Origin: Gigaspora rosea
Taxonomy: Eukaryota > Glomeromycota > Glomeromycetes > Diversisporales > Gigasporaceae
DNA length: 64,000 nt
NCBI GenBank assembly: GCA_003550325.1
Contig: QKWP01000050.1
Coordinates: 369,801 to 433,800 of the forward strand
Direction of reading: 5' to 3'
Both the position numbers and the translations under genes were made by a program. Shown piece after piece: positions 21,030-33,050 of this stretch. Each line of letters begins with the position of its first letter. The stretch's first letter is position 1. The notes beneath the pieces were generated by a model. It ran no database searches, had not been told where the DNA came from, and saw only the letters and a list, made by a program, of their open reading frames with translations.

Positions 21030-22870
21030 ATATGATTTTCATTTATTCACAATTACAATATACCAGTATAATCACATAAAATATGTTTTTTGGGCATGCC
21101 TATGCTGATTTTTGCAGAATCTATTTTTAGTAGAAGTAATGGTTTCATTTATTCATTTTTGGAAAGAGTCAACATTTTTACATATACTGTAACATTATAA
21201 GTTGATTATGCAATATAATGCAAATATGACGTTATTGATTATAAAATTTGAAAATTATGCTATCTAAATTTATAGTTCATCTATTTAAATGTTTTAATTA
21301 GTTACCTGCGCATTATAACATTTTAGATTATTCAAAATTTATAATAGTAGTTACTATGATATTTTAGAAATTTGTAACATTTTTGATTATCTATATTATT
21401 GGGAATATATAGTCAGTTTGTTAATACTTAAATATTGTGTGTAAACATTCTATGATTACATTATCATAATGGTTTGTTATAGATTATTACTACATTTTTG
21501 AAACTTTCATAAAATGAATTAATAAAAAAATTCATTATTCTTACCAAACTAGAATTTCATATAATCATACTTATTTTATAATGGCCTCAAGTCAGCATCA
21601 ACTGCAATAATTAAAATAAAAATATATTAATTTTCAAAAATGATCTGTAGTATCATACTTAGTACGTTCCTGGTTTAGCATGATTGCATCATACAGCTAC
21701 CCTAATTGTGTATGTTCAGAATGGCACGTATTTGGGATGAGATAACTTGTATAGGCTCGTTAGTTGGAATTATACATATTTAATAGTACATGTGTCTCGT
21801 ATGGCCAATAAAATTAAAGAATTAGGTGTAACTAGTAATGTGCTATTTATATGATGCCTAAATTTTTTAGCGTATAGTATATACAGTATGTACAGTACAT
21901 ATAGTTATATAGCAGTCACATGATTTGTTATATCTAAAATTTTATTATATGATTTTTATAAATTATACAAATTGACAAATTTACATTTTCAAAAATTTCA
22001 CCTGACACCTTAGTTTTAACACACAATACTTCTTAAGACAAACTTGTAGCTGTAGTTTTTACGAACCAGAAAATATAAAAAATATAAAAAATAAACTGTT
22101 TTGTGTAAAGTAATATGACTTCGAAAGTATGCAAATATTTTGCTTTCTTTCACTTGATCTTTTTCTAGTTTGCAAATACCTGGTATAAAAAGTAGATTGT
22201 TAGATGCGCCAAAGTGAGAGCTTTTGCCAAAATGCATCTGTGAAGAGCTGGTGCATTATGAAAGTAATGATAAAAATTGAAAAAACTGTTTCATAAATAG
22301 GTAGATCATATTAATTTGATAGTTTTTTATATAATTTGCACTTTTCCGCCTTCAATTCCAAGTGCTTTCGCTAATATAAATTATATGCTCATCCTGATAA
22401 AAATAAATTTTTATTTTATAATAGATTAATATTTATATTATATCTTTTTACTCATTTATAATCTATTTTATAAATATAAATCCTTTAAGATAGCTTTTTG
22501 AGCCAGTTTAGTTAGTTTTTTTTCTTTCTTCATCTTGGCTGATTTGCTTAGACTTTTTTTTCTAGTTCTTGGTCTTTGTGGATAAACTCAGCTTCCTTTT
22601 CAGAGATTTTCTGGTAAGTTTTATAAATAATTTTTTCTTTTTTAAATAATTTTGGAGGGATTGGATATTTTCTAACTTAAAAATATGAGAAGCGACTTTT
22701 ACTCCCTATTCTTGTTTTAGGAGAGAGCGAATGGTTGCATAGTTTTTGGTTTCTATGGTTGAATGAATATATATTAACTTAATAATATAGTAATTTTATA
22801 TATAGGAGGTATATATATTTATTCTTATAGGATTTTTCTTTGGCTTTTTAATTTTTACTTGCAGTTCCTG
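21030..22870. other. Non-genic stretch with one weak ORF
   Basis: The only candidate frame is minus-strand 22016-22237 (73 aa, starting MHFGKSSHFGASNNLLFIPG). It has no recognised domain and no linked exon, so it is not annotated as a gene. The rest is AT-rich with dispersed-repeat fragments near 21720-21830. Confidence 0.35.
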
Positions 22871-22879
22871 ATGCTTTTG

Positions 22880-23230
22880 ATCTAAATCCACTTCGTTAAT
22901 AATTTTAATCATGAGAATATAGTTATTATGGTGACGATGGATATTCTTTTTTGTTTGAGAAAGTAGCAAGCCATACTACTGGTGATATAATTGGATGCTA
23001 TCAAATTTTAGAAATGAGATAGTATTTTATACTAAAAATGGAATTAACTTAGATAACCAATATTTAGAATTATATGTTATATTTTTTTAAACTGAATAGA
23101 CAGAAATTTAATAATTCTATATAATATTTTAGGAATTTCATGCCATCTATGCAGCAATTTCAAAGGTATTCTATATCCTTGGATTTAGATCGCAAGATGA
23201 GTTAGTAAAAGTGAAATTTAGCTAATGTTT
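22880..23230 (+). pseudogene. SPRY-domain gene fragment (broken)
   Basis: Reading plus-strand frames gives S-stop-EYSYYGDDGYSF, TTGDIIGCYQ, then after a frameshift FRNEIVFYTKNGINL, and downstream of an AG acceptor KVFYILGFRSQDELVKVKF. This order (W-x-x-x-S-YGYHGDDG, TGDxIGC, NFRNxxxFYTKNG, YPxVGxRSxxExVxVNF) is the core of the SPRY/RanBPM fold, a protein-interaction domain expanded in Rhizophagus. The stop before EYS is TGA where the family normally has Trp. Several frameshifts exclude a functional product. No complete upstream exons could be joined. Confidence 0.6.
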
Positions 23231-23239
23231 TTGCTTATT

Positions 23240-26200
23240 TAAAATTGAATTTTGTCTATACTAATATTTAATTGATAGTGATAACGAATGAAGATATTTA
23301 TAAAAAATCAAAGAATGCAATAATATTAGAAAATCAAGATTCATTATAGGTGACTATGCAAATATGCTTGTTGGTTTATTTGATGATTTAACAAAATAAT
23401 ACATTTGAATTTAACTACTAATGCAAATTTTATTTTATTATAGGCTAATATTGATTTTTTCAAATTATCCAGCATCATCAAAAATTCTTCCATCTTGCAC
23501 ATCTGAAGATTTAACTAGATTGCTAGAAATTAAACTAGATAATACAATAACTTAAAGTATAGAGTGAAATTAATTATATGATGAAAAGGTATAATGAATC
23601 AATCGCTAACTTGGTATTATTATATTAAATTATTAAATAGATACCAGGTACTAATTCACCACATTTTCAAAAAATTAGTCTTGTTAACCTGATGCTTAAA
23701 TATAGCATGATAGTACATTATGATAGTTAGACTTAGGATGCAATTAGTATTGTTATTTGAAATAATTTAGACATTTAGACATTTAGGCAAATTGAATTTA
23801 GGCAATTTTGTCTTGGTTATTTTTTTAAAAATTACTATTAAAAAATTAATTTAGATATTTAGACATTTAGACAATTTAATTTAGACAAATTTTAACATAA
23901 GCAAAAATAATTTTGACTAACAACATTAGATACAATAAAATAGTTGATTTGAGACATAGTATAGTAATTTGATTTAGGTATAGGCACAATAGTTAAATTT
24001 GTGATGTAATATAATAATTAGATTTAGACATAGACATGATAGTTATATTTGGTATAGTGGATAAAAAAAGTGAATATAAATATAGTAAGTTAAAATAATA
24101 ATTTAAAATTAATTGATTAAAAGAATAATTTTAAAAGTTAATTTTTTTAAAAAAATATAAGTTAATTGATAGTAATTTAAAAAAATAATACTAGTAATTT
24201 AAAAAGTTTTCTTTTAAAATAATTTAAAAATAATAATATTTATAATGTTAAATTAATAATAAAAAAAAAACAATTTCTATTTGTATACCAGGTGTATATA
24301 CTAGTATCTCAAAATTCTAATTATATAATAACTTTTGTGGTTCTAACAAAAAATATTCCTTGCAAAATTTTAGTATAGACTATAACCTTCTCTAAACTTA
24401 AAGCTACCCTCACCCTAACCTTAAGCTATACTTATTTTTCATTTATAATTTATATATTACACAAATTTATAAATCAATAAATTAGTATGTGTGTATATAA
24501 CATCTAGTATAAATTAAGAAATGTTTTACAAAACAATAATAAAATTTTTTAAAAAATATTTAATATTATTAAAAAAAATAAGTTGAATAAAGTTAAAAAA
24601 AATAATAAATTAATTTTAAAATAATAAATATAGTGATAATTTAATTAAAAAAAAAATAAAAATAAAAAAAAATAATGATAAGGCCAAGCAAAGTAAATTT
24701 TCTGGTTTACATATCATAAATAATTTTAAATGACCCGCCAACCCAGATTTTATTTTTTTTATAATGAAAAAATTTTTTATTTTTATTTTATTAAAAAAAA
24801 ATTTAATAAGAGATTTATTTAATAATGTATATTTAAGAAGAATAATCATGCAACACATATATCAATACGATAATATTTTGCAAGATCAACAATGCATCCT
24901 TTTTTTTTAAAAAAAAATCATATCTTTTTTTAATAAACTAGAACATGATCATGTGGGCGGCTTCGCCGCCTATATGTAAAAGTAATAGATTTATTTGTTT
25001 TATTCTTATTTTTATTTCTAAAAGAATTTTTTTAATTTTTCTATCATTAGATGTTTCGTCTTATTTAATGCACCAATTTGGGCCCTTCTAGACAAAGCTA
25101 GTACATTAGATTTAAGGTGCATCCATAAAAAATGTTATCCAAAAGGGTTTAATATTACATAACAGATTTTTTTATATATTAGAGAGGGTCAAATAAATAA
25201 TAACGCAATTAATATGCAAGTAGCAAACCCGTCTAATTGCATTAATTTAAAATCATATAGTGTAAATAACGCTTACATAATTTATGTAGCTTACTGTACC
25301 TTCGTTAAATTATTTAAATTATTTTATATTTAAATTATTTTTTTATACTGAGCCTTCGCTCAAATTATTTTTTATATGGAGCTTTTGCTTAAATTTTTTT
25401 TATATACTAAATTTATGACACACTGAAATTTTGTGCCTTAATTCGTATTGATTTATTCAATTGCAAAAAGTAATAAATTTGCTTATGTCCCTAATCTTGC
25501 TTTCCGCCTTGATAAAGAACTAGAAACTATAAATAATTTGAAGAATTTGCTCATTAAAATTAGTGATATTTTTTCTCTTTCTCTCATTGCTGTAAAGAAA
25601 TTTTTTTCTTAAACAATTTAACATTGAATACATCGCATTTTTGTTGTATGTTCATTAGCTTTGCATAAAAGCCAATTTGATATTGTACACTTGGTTCTCC
25701 AAATGTTCTTTATCTCATTTTAACATTTCAATACTAGATTCTACAACTAGAATGGGCCTGTGGTGCTTGTTAACAAACGGGGCATCTTAACTCTCCCTTA
25801 TCTTTTGGGCTTTTTTTGAATGAAACTATATATAAACACTATCTACTCTTATATGAGATCTATTAATTACATCTGTTAGCAATTTAATAAATTTATAAAA
25901 AAAATTACATTTGATGACAGAAATATATATATATGTGTATATATTTATCACCTTTCAATATACATTCGTTTCCAATCATTAGCATACAGCAATTCTATGT
26001 CTTTTGTTAATAATTTATTTTAATTTATTTGATTCTAAGTTTATATATCTATATACGTTTTTACACAAATATTTCTATAATGAAGGTTCTTTCAATATTG
26101 TATATAAATATGTTATTACATTCAAACAATCGATCTTTTTATTTAACCCAAAAAAAATAATATTAAATAAAAATATACGTATCAAATATTAGTTTATTTG

Positions 26201-26455
26201 AAATCGAAGGCTTTTTAATATGTAAGAGTTAAATTGTAGCTATTTGACTACACATTCTTAAATTGGCATAGCTGATAAAAAACTTAGTTTCTTTTGAAAT
26301 ACATGTACCAAAATTAGTAATATGGGGACTAATCATATTTTCATTGACTATATTTCCGGAATAAAGATCCTTACGTATTATTCCCACTTTGTGAATTGTG
26401 CAAAGCCCTTTAAATACGTAATATAAGTTGAAATAAATACATCTTTATTTTATCT
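23240..26455. other. Non-genic AT-rich stretch with low-complexity repeats
   Basis: At 23760-24030 the motif ATTTAGACATTTAGACAATT repeats imperfectly. At 24955 a perfect GGCGGC-TTC-GCCGCC hairpin stands out. Runs of poly-A/T flank both. No convincing gene was found. Confidence 0.4.
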
Positions 26456-26463
26456 GAAATCAG

Positions 26464-26497
26464 ATGCCAGAGTATGAGAGCAAAAACTTTTTTGTGC
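26464..26497 (+). pseudogene. Left part of coding region split by the Ty3 element
   Basis: From an ATG at 26464 the frame reads MPEYESKNFFV and meets the retrotransposon at 26498. Removing the element with one copy of its 4-bp duplication (GTGC) continues in frame as REAIIPDPNIQFGQLKDF at 35902. This frame match supports both the insertion boundaries and a once-coding target. The protein family is not recognised. Confidence 0.4.
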
Positions 26498-27207
26498 TGT
26501 TATAGAACGATAGTTTATTATATTACCTTAGTATTTTATTATTTAATTTTTATTATTATATTTTATTATTATATTGTATTATATTATTATCTTGAGAAGT
26601 TAGAATAGTTAATACCGCTTATAACGCTTATACTGATTATAACGCTTATAATGATTATAACGCTTATAACGATTATCACGCTTATAATGCTTATGACGCT
26701 TATAGCGCTTATACCGCTTATGACGCTTATGACGCTTATAGCGCTTATACCGCTTATAACGCTTATACCATTTATAACGCTTATGTTGCTCTTGTAGATT
26801 ATAGTGTTTATCATTGTAAATCAACGCTTATAACGCTTATTCTAAAATGTATTTAAAGACACAGAATTTCCCTTAGTCAAACTAGACCAAGACACCCCAC
26901 TTCTCTTATACTTAATATACATCTTGTACTGGGATTTCTTAGGAACAGAAACCTAAGGATAGCCCTATCTTAGATTATTAATAAAGAAACTATTTATCTT
27001 AATAACACCAAGTTTATTATCAAGTAATAGTAAAATCGATAATTCCTTATTGAATACTCTCACGAACTGCCCTTAGAGAAGAGTATAATTTCTTACAGAC
27101 TAAGGAATTATACCTACCTCTTGGACACCGCTATAAACCGATAAAGGATCCCTGTAGCCGTGTCGTTGTTATAGTAAGGAGTAAAAGAAGGCCTCCCTAC
27201 TGTAACA
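26498..27207 (+). repeat. 5' LTR with internal CGCTTATAA minisatellite
   Basis: It begins TGTTATAGAACG and ends CTACTGTAACA (TG...CA). Positions 26615-26790 are a tandem array of 9-12 bp units based on CGCTTATAA/CGCTTATAC/CGCTTATGA. The short frames there (runs such as VISGISAISVISVI on the minus strand) are generated by that array. Confidence 0.9.
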
Positions 27208-27209
27208 TT

Positions 27210-27227
27210 TGGTGCCTTCTGGCGGAT
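27210..27227 (+). other. Candidate primer-binding site
   Basis: Two bases after the 5' LTR the sequence TGGTGCCTTCTGGCGG begins. It starts with TGG, as expected for pairing to the CCA end of a primer tRNA. I cannot name the tRNA without a search. Confidence 0.6.
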
Positions 27228-27277
27228 ACATTTAAAACATTTGGATATTATTGAAGATATTTGAAAACCTCTACCAC

Positions 27278-27465
27278 TCTAGCTGCTGCTGTTCGTCATG
27301 GAAGTCACTTTGCCCAGAGACTCTATAAAACTTATTGCTGCTGCCGTTCGTCCTGGAAGACTCTCTGCCCAAGGACTCTATTTACTTTAATTGCAGTTTA
27401 TTTCTCATAACATTTGCTGCTGCTGTTCATCCTGGAAGACTCTTTGCCCAAGGATTCTATCTATT
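27278..27465 (+). repeat. Three tandem repeats in the retrotransposon leader
   Basis: A 45-bp module (GCTGCTGCYGTTCRTCCTGG followed by AAGACTCTYTGCCCAAGGAC) occurs near 27281, 27337 and 27417, between the primer site and the gag start. It may be part of the packaging or leader structure. That role is inference. Confidence 0.7.
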
Positions 27466-27536
27466 TAACTAAACTTACTAACAAGATATTACTAACAATT
27501 AATTATTTTGAGATTTAGTCAGGAGTCATAAGGCAT

Positions 27537-29400
27537 ATGACTACTGATATTAACGAATTATATAATCGATATATTAGAAACCATCTAGTAGAACATTATC
27601 AAAACTCTGCTCTTCCATTTCACTCTCTCCAACTACGTGCTCTTGATCTTTCTTGTCAAGAGTGTTATCCTCCCCTTGCACTAGTGGTCATGTTTTTGCT
27701 CGAACACCTTTTGGAAGATTTTGGCATTGGTATTCTGGTACCTACTCTGCTGATTTCTATACCTCTCAAACTCTGGAAACTTTATTTGCCTGACTGCTAC
27801 TAGAGACCCTGCTACTATCTGTGCTTGTATTCAGATATTATTTTTAGCTGCCGATATCAAATAGAACTTGACAACCCAAGAGAAATTGCTCTTGCTATTA
27901 TTCAATACTTTACCCATCGAACAACTTTACCTCCTCTTGATTTTGTGGACTATACTACTTTTGACCCATACTTAGACACTGAAACTGAAAACTATAACCC
28001 TCGATATCCGGACTTAGGATATTCTATTATCGAAGGATCTAGCCCTACTTTTAACACTGTACCTCTTCTTACTATCCCTGAGAATCGCCCCTCTACTCCT
28101 CTTGGTTTTAACCTACTCCCTTTTAGTGAACATAATAGTGATATTAGCTCTCACACCCCTTCGTTCCAACATACTAGCCTACCTGCAAGTCCCACAGTTT
28201 TAGCACCTAATCAACAAGATATAGACCTTGAAAATTTCTTTGAAACTACCTCTATTTTTAATTTAGATATACTTTTACCAGATACTACTGAAGAAACTAG
28301 TGAAGAAGACCAAGAACCTTCCCTAACCTCACCTGTAGACAACCCACCTTCTATTATAGCTGAACAAGCTATCGTTGACGCTGCTAATGCTATTAATATC
28401 TTAGCTGCTGTGTTTGTACATGGAGGAGTCGAAAAGAATGTCCTCCCTGTAAATTTCTTTAATGGCGATGGAACCCAAAACCCACTTGAATGGTATTCCG
28501 AGTTTAAGCGTACTGCTGTTGCCAATCAATGGAATGCTGGCCGAAAATTAGAACTTGTCCCTGTCTACTTGAAAGGAATTGCCTTCGAATGGTTTTCCTC
28601 CCTTACCACTAAGCCCACTGCTTTTAGTGATAAGGATAATCAAGATACTAGTTTTAAACAACTGTTTCTAGACCGATTTGTTACCCAAAACAAAAAGTTA
28701 TGTGGCAAAAGCAACTTTTTGATGTCAAACAAGGTGCCAACTCAGTTGATGACTATATTAACCAGTTTAGAAAACTGAAGCGACGCATTGACCCTGACGA
28801 AGCCTTTCCTGATGACTTTGTAATCAAACTCTTTATCCAAGGCCTTCGTCCTGAGTTTGCTATAAATGTACAAGCCTCTGAACCTGCTGATCTTGATGCT
28901 GCTATGAAAACTGCTCGTAAATGGGAAACTGGAAAACTTATGGCTTCTCCTAATACAGATACAGACCAAGCTATTAAACAACTAACTGAACAAATCGCTC
29001 AACTTAGTATTAACCTCGCTCAGAAGCAACCACCTGCTAACCTCTCTGTAAACTATGCTGATTCCTCTAAACAAGCCAATCCAATTAAACAACCTTCTAC
29101 CTGCCATTATTGTGGTCGAACCGGACACTTTATTGCACATTGTCGTCTTAAAAAGAAGAATCAAAGTAATGAACGAGGAAGAAACAGACAGTCCAATAAT
29201 AACAACTATCAATGTAACTCTTATAGAAACAGATCTAGAAGTTGAGAAAATAGAGACTGAGATTATTATAATAGAGACCAAAGCCGTTCTAGAAATAGAG
29301 ATAATCGTAATGATCGAGATGACTACTGCTCTAGAAGTCGAGACCGATCTTCTTCTTGGAGACCTAGCAACCGAACCCCCTCATTCTACTACAGAAAGTT
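27537..29400 (+). pseudogene. gag: Ty3 gag (capsid plus CCHC nucleocapsid), frameshifted
   Basis: ATG at 27537 follows the leader. Frameshifts occur near 27690, 27790, 27855 and 28695. The long middle frame is acidic and low-complexity. The capsid-type region contains NPLEWYSEFKRTAVANQWN and YLKGIAFEWFSSL, continuing as WQKQLFDVKQGANSVDDYIN and FIQGLRPEFAINVQA, the usual Retrotrans_gag pattern. A single zinc knuckle CHYCGRTGHFIAHC lies at 29102-29143, followed by an Arg/Ser/Asn-rich tail that contains two TGA stops (29243 and 29258) in Arg-rich context. Gag forms the virus-like particle and binds element RNA. This copy cannot make a full product. Confidence 0.8.
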
Positions 29401-29900
29401 AACTATCTTGATGGAACTCCTTCTACCACTACCACTACCAACCAACCTCTTAGTTCACAAAAATGGAAAACATTTCTAGACAACCCTTTTGTTCGTACTG
29501 CACTATCTTCTTACTTGTACGAAGAAGCTAAAACTGCTAAATTGATACAGACATCTGCTTATACTACACCTGTCAAATGTAATGTTAAAATCAATCAAAA
29601 GCCACAAGAAGCTATTATTGACAGTGGAGCCTCTATCAGCATGATCGCACACCAATTAGTCCAAGATCTAGAATTAAAAATAGAACAAGCCTCTATTAGC
29701 CTTATCATACCTGCTACTAGAACCCTTCTCGTCCTTTGGGAATTATTCGAGACTTACCTATAGAAATAGATGGTGCCATTATTCCTATTACCGTTGAAGT
29801 AGTCCCTGCTACCTCTTACTCATTATTGCTTGGAAATGACTGGTCAAAGAAAGTTGAAGCCAGTTACAATTGGAAAAATGGATGCTACTCTTTTAAGTGG
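29400..29900 (+). pseudogene. Ty3 aspartic protease, frameshifted
   Basis: The frame reading SSYLYEEAKTAKLIQTSAYT leads to AIIDSGASISMIAHQLVQDL, the retropepsin active-site motif DSGAS (codons near 29620). A frameshift near 29735 interrupts it, and the flap/C-terminal part continues as LGIIRDLPIEIDGAIIPITV and YSLLLGNDW, the ILG/LLGNDW motif of Ty3 proteases. The enzyme would cleave the Gag-Pol polyprotein. It sits directly after the gag tail and before the unusual zinc-finger block. Confidence 0.8.
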
Positions 29901-31480
29901 AAAAACAAGAAACATACCATTCCTACTTCCTATGAAAGCAATCAATCATTACCCTCACAACCTACTGTTACCGACCCTGCTAAATTAGACACTTATGAAC
30001 AGGAATACTTAGTCCCTCAAGAAGCTTATGCTTTTATCACCACCCATGAACCAGACATTACCTCTATCTCTGATGATGATACCAACCCATGGATTATCCA
30101 CCAGCCTAGACATAGAAAGCGTGCCCCTCCTAACTCTCGTGTATGTGGCAATTGTGGCTCACCTGAACATCTCTTTGCCAACTGTCCTACCAACCGTTGT
30201 AATCACTGTTGACAGGATGGACATATTGCCGTCCACTGCCTACAACAAGTACCAAAGCGGACCTCTTGCCGTACCTGCAATGGTAATGACCATTTGTACC
30301 GAAACTGCCCTGAAAATATTTGTCATACCTGTAGAGCAACTGGACATATTGCCGTTGACTGTTCTTTTGAAGCCCTTAAGGAACAGAACTGAATTTGCCA
30401 ATGTGGATGTAATCTGGATGATATTAAAGCCCGTTGAATGTATAACTTTAGTACAAGGCGTACTTACCACTGCTGTCACTGCGAGAAACCAAATAGACCA
30501 GAAGACCTACAAGTTCTTAACAATCAGTTTGTTTGCCGAGGATGTGTCTCTAACTATTATTATGAACTCCCTCTTGATGACCCTCAACGTATATATTATA
30601 ATAGAAACGGAGAAAGATGTGGAACCATTGTCCAATGTAAAATCTGTGGAGAAACTAGAACTACCTCTAAGATGAATAATCTAGAAAGCCTAGAACAAGC
30701 CCTTTGGTTTTGTGACCTTGAACACTCTATGCTTATAAAGCAGGACAGGATGTTCTTTACAATTCAAATTACAATTTGTGGACCAGAATCAGACATAATA
30801 CTGAGTCCAACAGAAGTGCTGGGTCTCAGTATGAAATGAACCAGACCTGTATCTTCCGACTTGCAAAGATTTTCTTACAAAAATTGGACCAAAACCTGAC
30901 TGAAGCCTTAGAACCTTTAATGACTGATCATATTAACCAACCTTGGAGTCAGGAAAAAATGCAATTAGTACTTCGTGCTGAAAATAGTATATTAGAAGAG
31001 AATGAAGAATTTCAATTACAACAGACCCTTGAAATTTTCTTCGACACTAGCCATTCTGAATTCTGTAAAGAAACTGCTCTCGCTAATCTAAAAGGAACTT
31101 CTCAGACACCCCTATTGATCTCTACAAGGAATATCTTCATGTTAAGCACCAGGAAGAACTCAATGAACATGATGAATACTGTACAGAATGTGTACCTCCA
31201 CCACCACCAATATTCGAACCAGAACCAGACACTATACCCCGAGAACCTACTCAAAATGACCAAACTATTGTCACTATCGAAGTTTTTGAAACATTACAAC
31301 AACAAGTTGTCCAACAGAACCAGACCATTGATTAACTTCAACAACAAGTCCAAAAACTTGAAAACTTTAATCAACAATTGCTTCACCTTATTCACCAAGA
31401 CACCCAGTACCTACAACAGAGAACTGAAACCCTTGCTACCCTGTTCGCAAATACAAATTTTTATATAATCCTAGGCATGA
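29900..31480 (+). pseudogene. Inserted block: four tandem zinc knuckles, treble-clef-like Cys pairs, coiled coil
   Basis: Between protease and reverse transcriptase the pol frame encodes four CCHC knuckles (C-x2-C-x4-H-x4-C): 30144-30185, 30198-30239, 30267-30308 and 30321-30362. Next come further Cys pairs (CQCGC, CCHC...CRGC near 30470-30550 and CKIC near 30640). After a frameshift come NQTCIFRLAKIFLQKLDQNL, a proline run, and a Gln/Leu-rich coiled coil (LQQQVQKLENFNQQLLHLIH). Typical Ty3 elements have only a short linker here; this block adds roughly 500 residues. It probably binds nucleic acid and oligomerises (inference). Three in-frame TGA codons (30210, 30390, 30435) and one TAA (31333) occur, the first TGA inside a knuckle. 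Confidence 0.7.
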
Positions 31481-31559
31481 TGGCAAACTACCTGTTGACT
31501 CAGACAACTGTATTAACAGACCTCTTAAACCCCCTGAACACCCTATAAATTTAGTACCT

Positions 31560-33050
31560 ACCCCTGTATATAGTATAGACACCCTTATCCCCTATGAGGA
31601 ATATACGTTGACTCCAACTACTTCATTAAACACAGGTCCTCTTGCTGCAGATCAAGGACTTAAATTTAGACACTTACTTGAGAAATTTGCAGACATTTTC
31701 GCAACAGACATTAATGAATTAGGAAGAACTGACTTAGTTTCTAATAATATTTTTACAGAAGATGTACCACCCATTCGCTCTAGACCTTATTCTATTCCTC
31801 TAAGTGAACAGACATTCATTAAAGAGGAAATCCAACGAATGATGAAACATAAACTTATCCGACCTTCAAATAGTCCCTGGACTTCTCCCGTTGTTCTAGT
31901 CAAGAAGAAAAATGGCAAATTACGCTTTTGTGTAGACTACTGAAAACTTAACAATGTTACTAAAAAGGATGCATACCCTCTACCTCGTATTGATGAAATG
32001 TTAAATACTTTTGCTGGATCGCATTGGTTTTCCACTTTGGATCTTGCAAGTGGATACTGGCAAGTAGCTATGCACCCTCGTGATAAAGAAAAGACTGCTT
32101 TTGTAACTCGCTATAGAACTTACGAGTTCAATGTGATGCCTTTTGGACTTTGTAATGCTCCTGCTACGTTCCAAAGACTAATGGACTGAGTTTATGAAGG
32201 ATTGCTTGGAAATTTGTAGTAGTATACTTGGATGATACTATAGTATACTCTCAAACATTCGATGACCACCTGAAGCACTTGAATGAAGTGTTTCGCGGAA
32301 TCAAACAAGCTGGTTTGCGACTTAATATCGAGAAATGTAACTTTTGGATGCAAAGATTACCCTTCTTAGGCCATATAATTGCACCTAGTAAAATAGCCCC
32401 TGACCCTACCAAAATTGAAGCCATACAAAAGACCCAACCACCGCAGAATATAACCCAACTTCGCTCATTCGTGGGATTAGCTGGATACTATAGACAATTT
32501 ATCCAAAACTTCTCTGCTTTTGCTAAACCCTTAAATCGATTGTTACAAAAAGACGAACCATATAAATGGACCCATATTCAACAGGAAGCTTTTAATGAAC
32601 TAAAAGACTGACTTACTACTGCCCCTATATTAGCCTACCCTAATTTCAGAAAGACCTTTATTTTGGCTACCGATGCTTCTTACTATGGATTTGGTGCTAC
32701 TCTTAGCCAATTAGACCAAAACCATAAGGAAAACCCTATTGCCCATACAAGTAAAAGCCTACAAAAAGAAGAAGTAAACTATGGCGCAACTGAACTAGAA
32801 TGTGCTGCTGTAGTTTGGGCAATCAAACACTTTCATAAATATTTAGGCGCTACCAAGTTTATCTTAGTTACAGACCATTCAGCATTAAAATGGCTATGCA
32901 CTGCTGAATCTAAAGGAAGAATTGGAAGATGGATTCTTAAACTTCAACCTTATAATTTTGAAATCTTTCACAAATCTGGAAGAATCCACTCTAATGTTGA
33001 TGCTCTATCATGCCTACTGACCCAGACAATTAAATCATCTAAATCATAAA
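31560..33050 (+). pseudogene. pol: Ty3 reverse transcriptase and RNase H, broken
   Basis: RT motifs in order: IRSRPYSIPLSEQTFIKEEI, NSPWTSPVVLVKKKNGKLRF, CVDY, WFSTLDLASGYWQVAM, AFVTRY, FNVMPFGLCNAPATFQRLMD, YLDD (32224-32235), LGHIIAP, then the RNase H start FILATDASYYGFGATLSQLD, ELECAAVVWAIKHF and LVTDHSALKWL, ending HSNVDALS. Catalytic aspartates LDLASG, YLDD and RNase H ATDAS are present. Defects: TGA at 31941, 32187 and 32609, and a one-base loss near 32210, just before the YLDD strand. It would copy element RNA into DNA. Confidence 0.9.

Noticed and set aside
24616-24858. 80-aa hydrophobic minus-strand ORF
   Set aside because: It comes from poly-A/T runs (strings of F, I, K, L) without any protein-like pattern.
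26587-26824. ISVISGISAIS and KRYKRYKRHK repeat proteins in the LTR (also 35279-35516)
   Set aside because: They are translations of the CGCTTATAA minisatellite in the LTRs, in several frames at once.
28211-29402. Minus-strand and shifted ORFs of 79-115 aa over gag and protease
   Set aside because: They are shadows of the Ty3 coding frames with low-complexity composition and no homology signals.
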